A stretch of DNA of 64,000 nucleotides from Arthrobacter sp. CAU 1506 (lineage in GTDB: Bacteria > Actinomycetota > Actinomycetes > Actinomycetales > Micrococcaceae), in assembly GCF_005047635.1 (NCBI RefSeq), contig NZ_SUKC01000003.1:124001-188000 (forward strand). Reading direction: 5' to 3'. Of the stretch, positions 8,727 to 17,487 are shown in pieces (the first letter of the stretch is position 1; each line of letters begins with the position of its first letter). The translations under genes were made by a program, and so were the position numbers. The notes below the pieces were generated by a model, which saw only the letters and a program-made list of their open reading frames with translations, searched no databases and was not told the origin of the DNA.

Positions 8727-8732
8727 AGTATA
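8727..8732 (-). promoter_or_regulatory. -10 box (TATACT) for the DUF808 upstream ORF
   Basis: TATACT on the minus strand lies seven bases before the ATG at 8719, the spacing expected for a leaderless start in actinobacteria. No TTGACA-like -35 is seen at 17 bases. Confidence 0.55.
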
Positions 8733-8801
8733 CGGGGATGACCGCTCAGTGGCGGTGCCGGGGGAGGCCCCGCGGGAAAGAGATCATGCCACTGTTCTGG
8801 G

Positions 8802-9620
8802 TCAGGAGCCAGTGTGCCCCAAGGGGTTTCCTGAGTATGCATGAACTGCAGCTGTTACTGATTTGATCACTTCCACTGCCTGCCCCTGCTCATAGCCTTG
8901 CGTGCAGACGGCTAGAAGGTAGGAGCCCGGAGCGTCAGGCCTGCCAACGAACGCGACATCATGATGGATCCCGTCAACCCACCCGGACTTGCTGCCCCAG
9001 TCTGTTGCCGACGGCAGTTCCGCCCCGATCACGGGATGCTCCTGTCGACGAAGCTGCGTCAGCATGAACTCGGTGCTCTGTGGCTTAGCCACTGATCCGG
9101 TAGTGATCGCCTGCATGATCCGCACCAGATCCCCGGCGGTCGTCTGGTGGGTAAAACCTGCATCCCGGGCAGCATGGTCACTAATGAGCCGCTCCAGCTT
9201 CGACGACTTCGCTCCGCAGAGGTCCAGTGCGTCGGCTACGGCATCCATGCCGGTCAGTTCCAGCACCATATTCGTTCCGGAGTTGGACGAGGCATAGACC
9301 ATCCGCCCCAACGCCTCGTCCAACGTGACGGTGCTGCCCGATGGCGGCATCCCTCGGTCTACCTCGTCCGCCTCGAAGCTGAAGGCGCCGGCGTCGGCGA
9401 CCCGGCTTCGGAATTGCTCCTTGACGGTCACCGACTGGTCAAGGCTGAGGAGGCCGGCGTCGACCTGCCGCATGGCGGCGATGAGAACGGCGAGTTTGAT
9501 CGTGCTGGCAGAGTAGACGATGGCGTCCGGCTGGCGTGATGCCAGAACGCGGCCGACGTAATCCACAGCCAGGTGAGAAACAGTTGGAACACCGTCGGTG
9601 TAGGGGGAAGACACGGGCAT
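8802..9620 (-). CDS. Serine hydrolase, class A beta-lactamase fold, no signal peptide
   Basis: 272 residues from the ATG at 9620. The penicillin-binding/beta-lactamase motifs are present: STIK for SxxK (about residues 39-42), SNS in the SDN position, and KSGW for the KTG triad. No convincing Glu166-type deacylating motif is seen, so antibiotic hydrolysis is doubtful; a peptidase, esterase or amidase activity is more likely. There is no hydrophobic leader at this start, nor at an upstream GTG (9668), so the enzyme appears cytoplasmic, unusual for the fold. It is divergent from a LysR regulator and near a D-aminoacylase, suggesting a role with D-amino-acid compounds. Confidence 0.75.
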   Translation of the reverse strand: MPVSSPYTDGVPTVSHLAVDYVGRVLASRQPDAIVYSASTIKLAVLIAAMRQVDAGLLSLDQSVTVKEQFRSRVADAGAFSFEADEVDRGMPPSGSTVTLDEALGRMVYASSNSGTNMVLELTGMDAVADALDLCGAKSSKLERLISDHAARDAGFTHQTTAGDLVRIMQAITTGSVAKPQSTEFMLTQLRRQEHPVIGAELPSATDWGSKSGWVDGIHHDVAFVGRPDAPGSYLLAVCTQGYEQGQAVEVIKSVTAAVHAYSGNPLGHTGS

Positions 9621-9659
9621 GTTCGAAATGCTCTCATGGGCGGGGCTGGTAGCGGAATA

Positions 9660-10643
9660 ATGGCTCACATGCTCTCCTCCGGCCGCCTGCGTGCCCTCCT
9701 CGAAGTGTCCAGGACGGGCAGCATTTCGGCTGCGGCCAAAAAGCTTCAGCTGACCCCCTCCGCCGTCTCGCACCAGATTTCGACATTGGAGCGGGAACTG
9801 GAGACCAAGCTGATCGAGCGGGGCACACGAGGCGTCTGGCTCACCGCTGCAGGCGGGCGCCTTGCCGAATACAGTGAGTCCATCGCCGACCTGATGGAAC
9901 GGGCGGAGCAGGAAACCCGGGAACTGGGTGGCGGGGAGCGTGGCACCCTGAGTTTGGGCTTCTTTGCCTCGGCCGGTCTTCACTTGGTGCCCACCGCCCT
10001 GTCCACGTTCATGGCAGAGCGTCCCCGTGTGGACCTGAATCTCATTCCCGGCCAGCCTCATGAACTGCTGCCCCGATTGCTGAGCACCGAACTCGACGTC
10101 GCCGTGGTCTTCGACTATTCGGCTGCAGCGCCTTCCGCCGTTACCCACGGCAGGACTTCGAGCGTCGCCTACCATCCGCTGCTCGTCGATCCCCACTTCC
10201 TTGCCGTGCCGCCCGGGTACCGGCAGCGGGCCAGTGGACCGGTACGGATCGCGGATCTGGCCAGCGAGCAGTGGATTGCCACAGAGGGTATGGACAACGA
10301 GGTAGCGCTAGTCGACAGAGTCTGTGCCGCGGAGGGTTATGCGCCGAACGTTCGTTGCCGGACGGACTACTACGACATCACCCTCGGTATGGTGTCCGCT
10401 GGACTCGGCTTTGCGTTGATACCTGCTCTCAGCCTTGGCCCTGTAGCTGAACGACGGCGCGTCCCCCTCCGCCGGCTGTCCACGCCCCACCCGTCTGCCA
10501 GGCACATCCGGGCCGCGACTCGTGGGGACAACCCCAATCCGCTCGTTCCGGCGTTCTTGACGCATCTTCACAACACTGCCAGTCGTATCCGTGAAGAAGT
10601 CGAACGCCTGATCGCCGCCGTCGATTCAGCGTCCGCCGGCTAG
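9660..10643 (+). CDS. LysR-family transcriptional regulator
   Basis: 327 residues. The winged helix-turn-helix spans about residues 4-62 (LRALLEVSRTGSISAAAKKL, then SAVSHQISTLE), followed by a periplasmic-binding-protein-like effector domain from about residue 90. It is divergent from the serine hydrolase (39-base gap) and convergent with the amidohydrolase. By the usual LysR rule it probably controls the hydrolase, and perhaps the D-aminoacylase/ABC operon. An ATG three codons in is a possible alternative start. The effector may be an amino acid or peptide, but this is inference. Confidence 0.85.
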   Translation: MAHMLSSGRLRALLEVSRTGSISAAAKKLQLTPSAVSHQISTLERELETKLIERGTRGVWLTAAGGRLAEYSESIADLMERAEQETRELGGGERGTLSLGFFASAGLHLVPTALSTFMAERPRVDLNLIPGQPHELLPRLLSTELDVAVVFDYSAAAPSAVTHGRTSSVAYHPLLVDPHFLAVPPGYRQRASGPVRIADLASEQWIATEGMDNEVALVDRVCAAEGYAPNVRCRTDYYDITLGMVSAGLGFALIPALSLGPVAERRRVPLRRLSTPHPSARHIRAATRGDNPNPLVPAFLTHLHNTASRIREEVERLIAAVDSASAG

Positions 10644-10656
10644 CACCCGGCGTGCT

Positions 10657-12279
10657 TCAGCGCTGTTCAGCCCGTGAATCCCGCCGCACCGCCATGCCCG
10701 GCCGCGCCTTCAACAGACGGCCACCGCGCAGGACCTGCCTGCCAGAGACGAACACATGCTCAATGCCCGTCGGCGGCAGCAACGGGTCCGTAAAGGTCGC
10801 GTTATCAGTTACCGCGGTTGGGTCAAACACGGCCACGTCAGCGACTGACCCCGGGGCCAGCAGGCCCCTCCCTGCCAGGCCAAACCTCCGCGCCGGAAGC
10901 GCCGTCATTCTGTGGATGGCATCTTCCAGCGACAGCAGACCAAGGTCGCGGACATAACGGCCGAGGATTCGAGCGAAGGTACCAGCCCAGCGGGGATGGG
11001 GTTTGCCTTCCTTGGGCACGCCGTCCGATCCGATCATGGTGCCCGGATGCGCCAGCACCCGCTGCATGTCCGCCTCATCCATGGAATGGGAAATGATGGT
11101 GACGGCACCGGATTCAGCCAGCAGCAGGTCCGCCACGTAGTCCAGCGGGTCTTGACTCGCTTGTGCGGCCAGTCGGGCGATGTTGTGTCCTTCGCTGTGA
11201 GGATGGCGCGGTGCACTCGCGATATCTATGCGGTCCCATCCGCCATTCCCCACGGTGTTTTCCCAGTCCGGTTCACCATGGGAGATCGAGGCACGCATCC
11301 GGTCCCGTTGGCCTGGTTCCCTGAGCCGGGCCAACAAGGCTCCGAAGCCGCCGTCTGCAGCCCATGGCGGGAGCATGGCATGAAGTGAGGTGCTTGCAGC
11401 CACATAGGGATAAACATCGCAGCTGACGTCAAGGCCGTGGGAGCGCGCCTCATCCATCATGGCCAGTGTGGCAGTGGACCTGCCGATGGCGTACCTACCC
11501 GCCGTCTTATGGTGCGATACGTGCAGGGCAGTGCCGGACCGCCGTGCAATCTCCAGCGCCTCCTCCAAGGCCTGCTCCACTTTGCTCATCTCATCACGCA
11601 GGTGGGTGACATACGGTGCGCCGTGCCTTTTCGAGACCTTCCCCAAAGCGACTAGCTCGGCCGTGTCTGCATAGGTTCCGGGCGGGTAAATCAATCCGGA
11701 GGACCACCCCGCTGCCCCTGCGGCCAAGGCCTCGTCCAGAAGCGAGCACAGCTGCGCCGTTTCCGATTCCGATGCCCGACGCTGGGCGAAACCCATGACG
11801 GCTGCTCGCAAGCTGGAATGGCCCAACAGCGAGGCGATGTTGTTGATCCGTCCGACCGCGCCGTGGCGTGCCGCGAAGGCCTCCATCGATGGCAGCGGAT
11901 CGGCAGCGGGGCCGAGCAATGCAACGCAGAATTCGCGCAGACCGGCGGTGTGGGCAGGCTCCGTCGCGGCAGGGAACAGCGAGTACCCACAGTTCCCGGC
12001 TATCTCCGTCGTTACCCCCTGCCGCGCGGCTGCGGCCGCTAAATCCGGGGACGGATCTGCGGCGCTCGCATCCAGCGCCGTGGCGTCAGAGTGCGTGTGC
12101 ACGTCGATGAATCCGGGGCTGACGACCATCCCGGTGACATCAAGAACGGTTGCTTGCTGCACGTCGACATCCCCGGGATGAACGATCCGGCCATTCGCCA
12201 TGGCGAGGTCTGCCCGCACGGGAACCGACCCGCTGCCGTCAACCACGTGGCCGCCGCGCAGCAGGTAATCGCCGGACAC
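10657..12279 (-). CDS. N-acyl-D-amino-acid deacylase family amidohydrolase (D-aminoacylase-like)
   Basis: 540 residues. The metal-binding HTHSD follows PGFIDV near residue 57, the family Cys-containing motif GNCGYS lies near residue 96, and VSHHKTAG in mid-protein supplies further metal ligands. Late SDGVP carries the catalytic-type Asp. These features match zinc D-aminoacylases, which remove the acyl group from N-acyl-D-amino acids in the cytoplasm. It starts with GTG one base after the stop of the ABC ATPase gene, so it is the last gene of a four-gene operon. Exact substrate is unproven; related enzymes include D-glutamate/D-aspartate deacylases and creatinine/hydantoin enzymes. Confidence 0.82.
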   Translation of the reverse strand: MSGDYLLRGGHVVDGSGSVPVRADLAMANGRIVHPGDVDVQQATVLDVTGMVVSPGFIDVHTHSDATALDASAADPSPDLAAAAARQGVTTEIAGNCGYSLFPAATEPAHTAGLREFCVALLGPAADPLPSMEAFAARHGAVGRINNIASLLGHSSLRAAVMGFAQRRASESETAQLCSLLDEALAAGAAGWSSGLIYPPGTYADTAELVALGKVSKRHGAPYVTHLRDEMSKVEQALEEALEIARRSGTALHVSHHKTAGRYAIGRSTATLAMMDEARSHGLDVSCDVYPYVAASTSLHAMLPPWAADGGFGALLARLREPGQRDRMRASISHGEPDWENTVGNGGWDRIDIASAPRHPHSEGHNIARLAAQASQDPLDYVADLLLAESGAVTIISHSMDEADMQRVLAHPGTMIGSDGVPKEGKPHPRWAGTFARILGRYVRDLGLLSLEDAIHRMTALPARRFGLAGRGLLAPGSVADVAVFDPTAVTDNATFTDPLLPPTGIEHVFVSGRQVLRGGRLLKARPGMAVRRDSRAEQR

Positions 12280-12280
12280 G

Positions 12281-13048
12281 CTACCCGACCCTGGCGAGGA
12301 AATCGGCGGTGCGTCGGTGCTGGGGGTTGCCGAGTACTTGTTCAGGGCTTCCTGCTTCCACGATCGCGCCGTCGGCCATAAAGATCACGTGGTCGGCCAC
12401 CTCTCGGGCGAAAGACATTTCGTGGGTCACCACCACCATGGTCATCCCTGTGCTGGCCAGGTCCTTCATGACGGCGAGCACCTCGCCCACGAGTTCCGGG
12501 TCAAGGGCGGAGGTGGGCTCGTCGAAAAGCATGAGTTTCGGCTCCATGGCCAGGGCCCGCGCAATCGCCACCCTCTGCTGCTGGCCGCCTGAAAGCTGTG
12601 CCGGGTAGAAGTTCATTCGATCGCCAAGGCCGACACTGGAGAGGAGATCCTCAGCGCTTGCTACCGCAGAGGCCCTCGACTGGCCCTTGATCTTCCAGGG
12701 CCCTTCGGCGACATTCTCCAGGGCGGTCAGGTGCGGGAACAGGTTGAATCTCTGGAAAACCATGCCAATGTTTTGGCGCTGGCGCCGCAGGTCCTCGTAC
12801 CGGCGTTCCAGCAAACGTCCGTCGGCCTGCTCCACATATCCGAGCAACTCTCCGTCAATCCATATTCGGCCCGAATCAATGGCTTCCAGCCGGTTGAGGC
12901 AGCGCAGCAGCGTCGTTTTCCCAGATCCAGACGGCCCGATGACGCACACAACGTCGCCGGTGGAAATGTCCAGATTTATCCCCTTGAGGATTTCATTGTC
13001 CCCGAAACTTTTCCGGATGGACCGGGCACGGACAACGGCGTCAGTCAT
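12281..13048 (-). CDS. Polar amino acid ABC transporter, ATP-binding subunit (GlnQ-like)
   Basis: 255 residues starting [20 protein letters not shown]. Walker A is GPSGSGKT (about 37-44), the signature is [12 protein letters not shown], Walker B is LMLFDEPT and the switch His is in [12 protein letters not shown]. This is the standard ATPase of the GlnQ/HisP group. It energises uptake through the adjacent permease. Its ATG lies eight bases inside the end of the permease gene, so the two are coupled. Longer N-terminal readings overlap the permease and lack homology. Confidence 0.92.
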   Translation of the reverse strand: MTDAVVRARSIRKSFGDNEILKGINLDISTGDVVCVIGPSGSGKTTLLRCLNRLEAIDSGRIWIDGELLGYVEQADGRLLERRYEDLRRQRQNIGMVFQRFNLFPHLTALENVAEGPWKIKGQSRASAVASAEDLLSSVGLGDRMNFYPAQLSGGQQQRVAIARALAMEPKLMLFDEPTSALDPELVGEVLAVMKDLASTGMTMVVVTHEMSFAREVADHVIFMADGAIVEAGSPEQVLGNPQHRRTADFLARVG

Positions 13049-13991
13049 CGAATCCTGGCTTTCGTCGTGAGATAGGAGCGAGGTTGGACAGCACCTTGCT
13101 GCGGACGGAGGTCCTGCCGTCGAAGCCCTTCGAGTACTTCTTCTCGAGGAAGTGCTGCCCAACGGTGGCCACGCTCGTCAGGATCAAATACCAGATCGAA
13201 GCGACGATCAGCATTGAGATGACCTCGAAGTTGCCGAGGTAAATCCGCTGCACCACAGTCATGAGATCCGACCCGGCGATGATGGATACCAGCGACGACG
13301 TCTTGAGCATGGAAATGAACTGGTTGCCGGTTGGCGGGAGGATGAAACGCATCGCTTGGGGCAGGATGATGCGTCCCATGATGCCGGCGCGTGACATGCC
13401 CATCGCCTCGGCCGCTTCCCGCTGGCCGTTGTCTACCGAGAGGATGCCTGCACGGATGATTTGCGACATGTAGGCGCCCTCGTTGATCGCCAGTCCCAAG
13501 AGCCCGGCAATGAACGGGGTGATGATGGAGGCCTCGACGCCAAACAATTTGGGTCCGCCGAAGGGGATGCCGAATTCCAGGCGGGGAAAGATGACGCCCA
13601 GATTGAACCAGAACAGCAGCTGAACCAGCAGGGGAGTGCCGCGGAAGAACCAGGAAAACCCCCCGGCAACAATGCGCAGTACCGGATTTTGGGACAACTG
13701 CATGATGGCAACTACCAAGCCGATGACGGTTCCGGCTGCCATCGAGATGACGCTGAGGGCGATCGTGATCCAGAGACCCTCGAGGATGGGCCCGGAAGCG
13801 ATGTACGCGGCCACCACATCCCAGTGGATGTTTGGCGTCACCACCAGTATGTAGAGGACCCATACCCCGAAGATTCCAGCCGCTGTACCGCCGATCCAGC
13901 GACCCCACGCCGGCGGTCGTCTCGCGTTGAGCGGAAGCTCCGGCGCCTGCTTGTCGCCGACTTGGGAGGTGCCGGCGCTACTGGCCGGCAT
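13041..13991 (-). CDS. Polar amino acid ABC transporter, permease subunit
   Basis: 316 residues. A cytoplasmic N-terminus of about 30 residues precedes about six membrane spans between residues 35 and 285. The HisM/GlnP loop is recognisable as [22 protein letters not shown], and [11 protein letters not shown] is typical of the family. Only one permease gene is present, so a homodimer is expected. It overlaps the solute-binding-protein gene by 14 bases and the ATPase gene by 8. The charged C-terminal tail ([14 protein letters not shown]) is longer than usual. Confidence 0.9.
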   Translation of the reverse strand: MPASSAGTSQVGDKQAPELPLNARRPPAWGRWIGGTAAGIFGVWVLYILVVTPNIHWDVVAAYIASGPILEGLWITIALSVISMAAGTVIGLVVAIMQLSQNPVLRIVAGGFSWFFRGTPLLVQLLFWFNLGVIFPRLEFGIPFGGPKLFGVEASIITPFIAGLLGLAINEGAYMSQIIRAGILSVDNGQREAAEAMGMSRAGIMGRIILPQAMRFILPPTGNQFISMLKTSSLVSIIAGSDLMTVVQRIYLGNFEVISMLIVASIWYLILTSVATVGQHFLEKKYSKGFDGRTSVRSKVLSNLAPISRRKPGFDD

Positions 13992-14883
13992 TGATTTCCG
14001 CGCTCTCGACGGCTGCGTCGGTTACTCCATACTTCTCGAGCACGGCCTGGTAGTCCCCGGTGTCGATCAGTTCTTGGAGGGCGACCTGCACTGCGGTCGT
14101 CAACTCTTGGTTCGTCTTGTCCACGGCCATGCCCCAGGGCCCGGCCTCGTACTGGTCCTCGAGGACCTCGTACTTGCCGGATTTAGTCGCCAGTTCTATC
14201 GCCACGGGGTAGTCGACCATGGTGGCGATGGCCCGGCCGGTGTCCAGTTGGAGCAGCCCGGTTGGTGCGTCTTCGGATTCGGAGATCTTCATGGGGGTGC
14301 TGCATTCCTGCTCGGAGTAGTCCTGCAGGATGGCCAGATTAGACGAGCCCTTGGCTCCGACGACGTTCTTGCCGCACAGGTCGGCAATTCCGGAGATTCC
14401 TTCGGGATTGCCCTTGTTCACCATGACGGCTCCGCCGGCAACGAAGTAGTCGATGAAGTTGACCGCCTGCCGGCGCTCTTCGGTGTCGCTCATCGAGGAG
14501 ATGGCAAGGTCCCACTGCTTGGACTGAAGCCCCGGAATCAGGCCGGGGAAGGACGCGTTGGAGATCTGGAACTCAAGGCCCAGTTGGCCGGCGATGAGCT
14601 CAGCGAGTTCCGGGTCCACACCGATCAGCTCAGTAGTCCCTTCCTTATACATCTCCATGGGAGGGTATCCCTCGGCTGTGGCGACCTTGAGGACCCCTTT
14701 TTCCTTCAGGTCAGCGGGTACCAGGCTCTCGGCACTGGAGCCCTCGGCGGCGGTCGTTGCGGCACCAGTCTCGCCGCTGGCAGCCGGGGCTGTGGAGCGT
14801 CCGCACCCTGCGGTGGTCGTCAACAATGCAATCATGGCGATGCTGGCCGCAGCCCGGCCCCACCCGTTCAGGTGCTGGATCAT
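13978..14883 (-). CDS. Amino acid ABC transporter solute-binding lipoprotein
   Basis: 301 residues. A signal peptide with lipobox LTTTAGC places the lipidated Cys near residue 27, so the protein is anchored outside the membrane. A Ser/Ala/Thr-rich linker leads into a SBP_bac_3 domain with GVLKVATAEGYPPMEM, the usual start of polar amino-acid binders, then WDLAISSMSDTEERRQAVNF. AGGGGGACC lies before the ATG. It is first in the operon (binding protein, permease, ATPase, deacylase), which suggests import of acylated D-amino acids or their products. Confidence 0.9.
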   Translation of the reverse strand: MIQHLNGWGRAAASIAMIALLTTTAGCGRSTAPAASGETGAATTAAEGSSAESLVPADLKEKGVLKVATAEGYPPMEMYKEGTTELIGVDPELAELIAGQLGLEFQISNASFPGLIPGLQSKQWDLAISSMSDTEERRQAVNFIDYFVAGGAVMVNKGNPEGISGIADLCGKNVVGAKGSSNLAILQDYSEQECSTPMKISESEDAPTGLLQLDTGRAIATMVDYPVAIELATKSGKYEVLEDQYEAGPWGMAVDKTNQELTTAVQVALQELIDTGDYQAVLEKYGVTDAAVESAEINAGQ

Positions 14884-15242
14884 GGTCCCCCTGCTTTCTT
14901 CTTAGGTCAGCCGGCACAGCTGGGTATGTGCCGCTCAGGATGTTGGAAAGATGCTGCCATCCGGGCTGCGCGGCCACAATATTTTTCAATAATTAGATGC
15001 CGGGCATCGATTTATTTCATATCGCGTGAGGGCTCTTCATCGTGCCGCACACGGGCCAAGCAGAAGCCTAACCCGGAGCCGGTCGGAAGTTTGTCCAGGG
15101 GAACATCGGAGCTGACCGGGTGCTGCGGTGAGGGCAACGATGGAATGCCGTGCCGGTCAGTGCAGCCACGCGGACCACCGCGCTTGCGGCCGGTGCGTTC
15201 TTCCGAAGTCTGGTCACCATCTGGCCCGGCGGCTGAAGCCCC
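14884..15242. other. Intergenic region upstream of amino-acid ABC operon
   Basis: 359 bases between the start of the binding-protein gene and the 3' end of an SDR gene. The segment 14976-15030 is unusually AT-rich for this genome and contains a 13-base perfect palindrome, so it probably holds the operon promoter. The part from 15030 to 15242 holds no gene or structure that I can support. Confidence 0.6.
14996..15008. promoter_or_regulatory. 13-base palindrome, candidate operator of amino-acid ABC operon
   Basis: GATGCCGGGCATC is a perfect inverted repeat around a central G. It lies about 110 bases upstream of the binding-protein start, at the edge of the AT-rich presumed promoter. The binding regulator is not known; the nearby LysR is one candidate. 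Confidence 0.4.
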
Positions 15243-15965
15243 TCAGAGAGTCACTCCGGTTTCTTCGGCGAGCGCGTGGAGCAGTCGGTCTTGAAAGCCC
15301 CGGTCGTTGACTGCTCGGTGGGGTTGCTGCCGCTGCCGGTGGTACCAGTACCCGCCGCTGGTGAGCGCCTGGGCTTGGTTGCTGGTTGCGAGCCATTCCT
15401 GGGTTTGGTGCCCGAGGTCGAGGTCGTCGGGAGCACCGGGTCCGCCCATCTTGGTCGGGACCCAGCCGGGATCCACGGCGTTGCTGAGCAGTTCCGGGTG
15501 CCGGCGGGCGAGCGCGGCGGACAGCGTGGTGACGAACAGCTTGCTGTCCGCGTACGTTCCGGGCGTTCGGCCCTGCCAGTCGACCCCGGCAAGCGTTGGT
15601 CGCCCTGCGTAGTGCGAACCGCTGCTCACGTACACGTGCCGCTGTGGTCCTTCGAGGAGCGCGGTGAGCAGGTAGGGGGCGATGATGTTGACCGGCATCA
15701 CGGCTCGGCCGCTCCAGACACCCGCGTTGTGAATCACCGCATCGAGCGGGTCCCGGTCGTTGAGTTCCGCGGCAACCTGGCGCACCGCGTCTCGGTTGCT
15801 GAAATCGCCCAGCACAAGGTCCGCGCCGCGCTCGACGAGTGGGGCGACGGCGGCGGCGCGGTCCTGATGGCGGGCATGCACGACGACGACGTGGCCTGCG
15901 GACAGCAGGGCATCTGCTGCTGCCCGCCCGAGGCCGTCCGTGGAACCGGTGACCAGGATTCTCAT
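15243..15965 (-). CDS. SDR-family NAD(P)-dependent oxidoreductase
   Basis: 240 residues. The cofactor loop TGSTDGLG (residues 6-13), the structural HNAG, the catalytic Ser region YVSSGSH and the YADSK catalytic Tyr/Lys pair are all present, so it should be an active short-chain dehydrogenase. The start lies 17 bases after the kinase stop, so it is probably the last gene of the polyol operon, though its ribosome-binding site is weak. A sugar-alcohol or aldehyde substrate is plausible from context only. Confidence 0.82.
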   Translation of the reverse strand: MRILVTGSTDGLGRAAADALLSAGHVVVVHARHQDRAAAVAPLVERGADLVLGDFSNRDAVRQVAAELNDRDPLDAVIHNAGVWSGRAVMPVNIIAPYLLTALLEGPQRHVYVSSGSHYAGRPTLAGVDWQGRTPGTYADSKLFVTTLSAALARRHPELLSNAVDPGWVPTKMGGPGAPDDLDLGHQTQEWLATSNQAQALTSGGYWYHRQRQQPHRAVNDRGFQDRLLHALAEETGVTL

Positions 15966-15982
15966 GCGCTTGCCCGGGCCTC

Positions 15983-17467
15983 TTAGTCGTCCGCCGGCTC
16001 CTGCAGGGCGGCGAGCACATGCATGTGTTCCCGGTTCGACGGGTAGAGCAGCCCGTAGGTGCTGTAGAGCTTTTCGTAGAGCGGGGCGGTGGCCGGATCA
16101 GGCTTCACCGTGGCCGCTGTACGGGCCCAGTTGGTGCCGGCAGGCACCGCGCCGGTTCCGATGGCGGCAAGCAGCGCATCCCCGTAGCTGGCCCCGATGG
16201 TCTGTTCCGGAACCAGTTGGTCGCGCCCGGTGATGTTGCTGACGATCTCCGTCCAGAGCCTGGCCTTGGTGCCTCCGCCGACGGCGGCAACGCGCCGGAT
16301 CGGTTCGCCGGAGTTTTCGAGGTACTCCAGGATTTGCCGGATGCCGAAGCCAATGCCTTCGTACGCCGCACGGAACAGGTGGCCGCGGCCATGGCGCAGC
16401 GACAAACCGGTGATCAGGCCGCGGGCGTCGGGGTCGAAGACGGGTGTGCGCTCGCCGGCAAAGTAGGGCAGCAGCAGCAGCCCGTCGGCCCCCGGGGGAG
16501 CCGCGGCGGCTTCGGTGACGAGCTGCTCGAAGGGGACGTCGCCAAACAGCCGCTGCAGCCAGGTGGTCAGGCTTCCGGAGGTGGACATCCCGGCGGCCAG
16601 CGTCAGGGATCCCGGGTCCACCCCGGCCGTGGTCCAGAGCTTGGGCTCGGCGCGGAACTCCCCGAGGACCTGGACGAAGAACATGGTGGAGCCGTACATC
16701 AGCATCAGGTCGCCCGGCTGCCGGACGCCGGCGCTGAATGCCTCGGCCCAGGCATCCACGGTGCCCGCGCAGACCGGCACGCCTTCCGGCAGCCCCGTCG
16801 CCTCGGCCGCCTGGCGATGAACGTGGCCGCTGACATCGGCCGGCCACGCCAGCCGGGGCTGCGGCAGGTGGGCGGCGACGGCGTTGTACCGTTCCAGGTG
16901 CCACCGGTTGGCGTGCAGGTCGTAGAGCGGGTCGCATTGGCTGGCGGTGTGGTGGTCCACCACCAGTTCGCCGGTCAGCTTGGCCAGGATGAAGGAGTTC
17001 AGGCTGTGCCAGTTCCGGGCGCGGGCGAAGACCTCCGGTTCCCGGTTGCGCAGCCAGCGGAGCTTCGGCCCGACGGCCTGGGATGAGAGGACCTTCCCCG
17101 CATCGCGAAAGATCGCCTCGGCGCCGAATTCCTCGGTCAGTTCGCGGATTTCGACGACGGCGCGCGCGTCGATCCCGTACAGGATCGCCGGACGCAGCGG
17201 GGTCAGGTCTTCGTCCGTCACGACCAGGCAGGGCCCCATCGCGCTGACGCACACGCCGGCGAGCGCACCGGCGTCGTTCCTGGAGAAAAGCTCCTGGCAG
17301 AGCCGGACCACCTCTGCCCACGCCCCGCCCTCGGCGTCGAACTCCGCCCAGCCCGGCCGCGGGTAGGAGACGTCGTGCATCACCGTGGCGCTGTCCAGGA
17401 CCTCGCCGTCGGCGTTGGTCAGCACGGCCTTGCTGCTGCCCGTGCCGATATCGATGCCCAGGAACAT
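15983..17467 (-). CDS. FGGY-family carbohydrate kinase (xylulokinase-like)
   Basis: 494 residues starting MFLGIDIGTGSSKAV, the standard N-terminal phosphate-binding segment. The catalytic base region CAGTVDAWAEAF, the phosphate-2 loop AAGMSTSGSLT and the C-terminal adenosine segment AAVGGGTKARLWTEIVSNI are present. It phosphorylates a ketose or polyol; the operon suggests D-xylulose made by the dehydrogenase at its head. An in-frame GTG at 17488 overlaps the permease stop (TAGTG) but adds residues outside the family start. ILYGIDARA differs from the xylulokinase consensus, so the sugar is uncertain. Confidence 0.85.
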   Translation of the reverse strand: MFLGIDIGTGSSKAVLTNADGEVLDSATVMHDVSYPRPGWAEFDAEGGAWAEVVRLCQELFSRNDAGALAGVCVSAMGPCLVVTDEDLTPLRPAILYGIDARAVVEIRELTEEFGAEAIFRDAGKVLSSQAVGPKLRWLRNREPEVFARARNWHSLNSFILAKLTGELVVDHHTASQCDPLYDLHANRWHLERYNAVAAHLPQPRLAWPADVSGHVHRQAAEATGLPEGVPVCAGTVDAWAEAFSAGVRQPGDLMLMYGSTMFFVQVLGEFRAEPKLWTTAGVDPGSLTLAAGMSTSGSLTTWLQRLFGDVPFEQLVTEAAAAPPGADGLLLLPYFAGERTPVFDPDARGLITGLSLRHGRGHLFRAAYEGIGFGIRQILEYLENSGEPIRRVAAVGGGTKARLWTEIVSNITGRDQLVPEQTIGASYGDALLAAIGTGAVPAGTNWARTAATVKPDPATAPLYEKLYSTYGLLYPSNREHMHVLAALQEPADD

Positions 17468-17487
17468 ATCGCCCCACCGGCCGGCCA

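Noticed and set aside
8645-8842. A longer 65-codon reading of the ORF before DUF808
   Set aside because: The -10 box lies inside it, so only the last 24 codons would be transcribed from that promoter.
8802-9620. Annotation as an antibiotic-resistance beta-lactamase
   Set aside because: No signal peptide and no evident general-base Glu; the fold motifs are shared by many peptidases and amidases.
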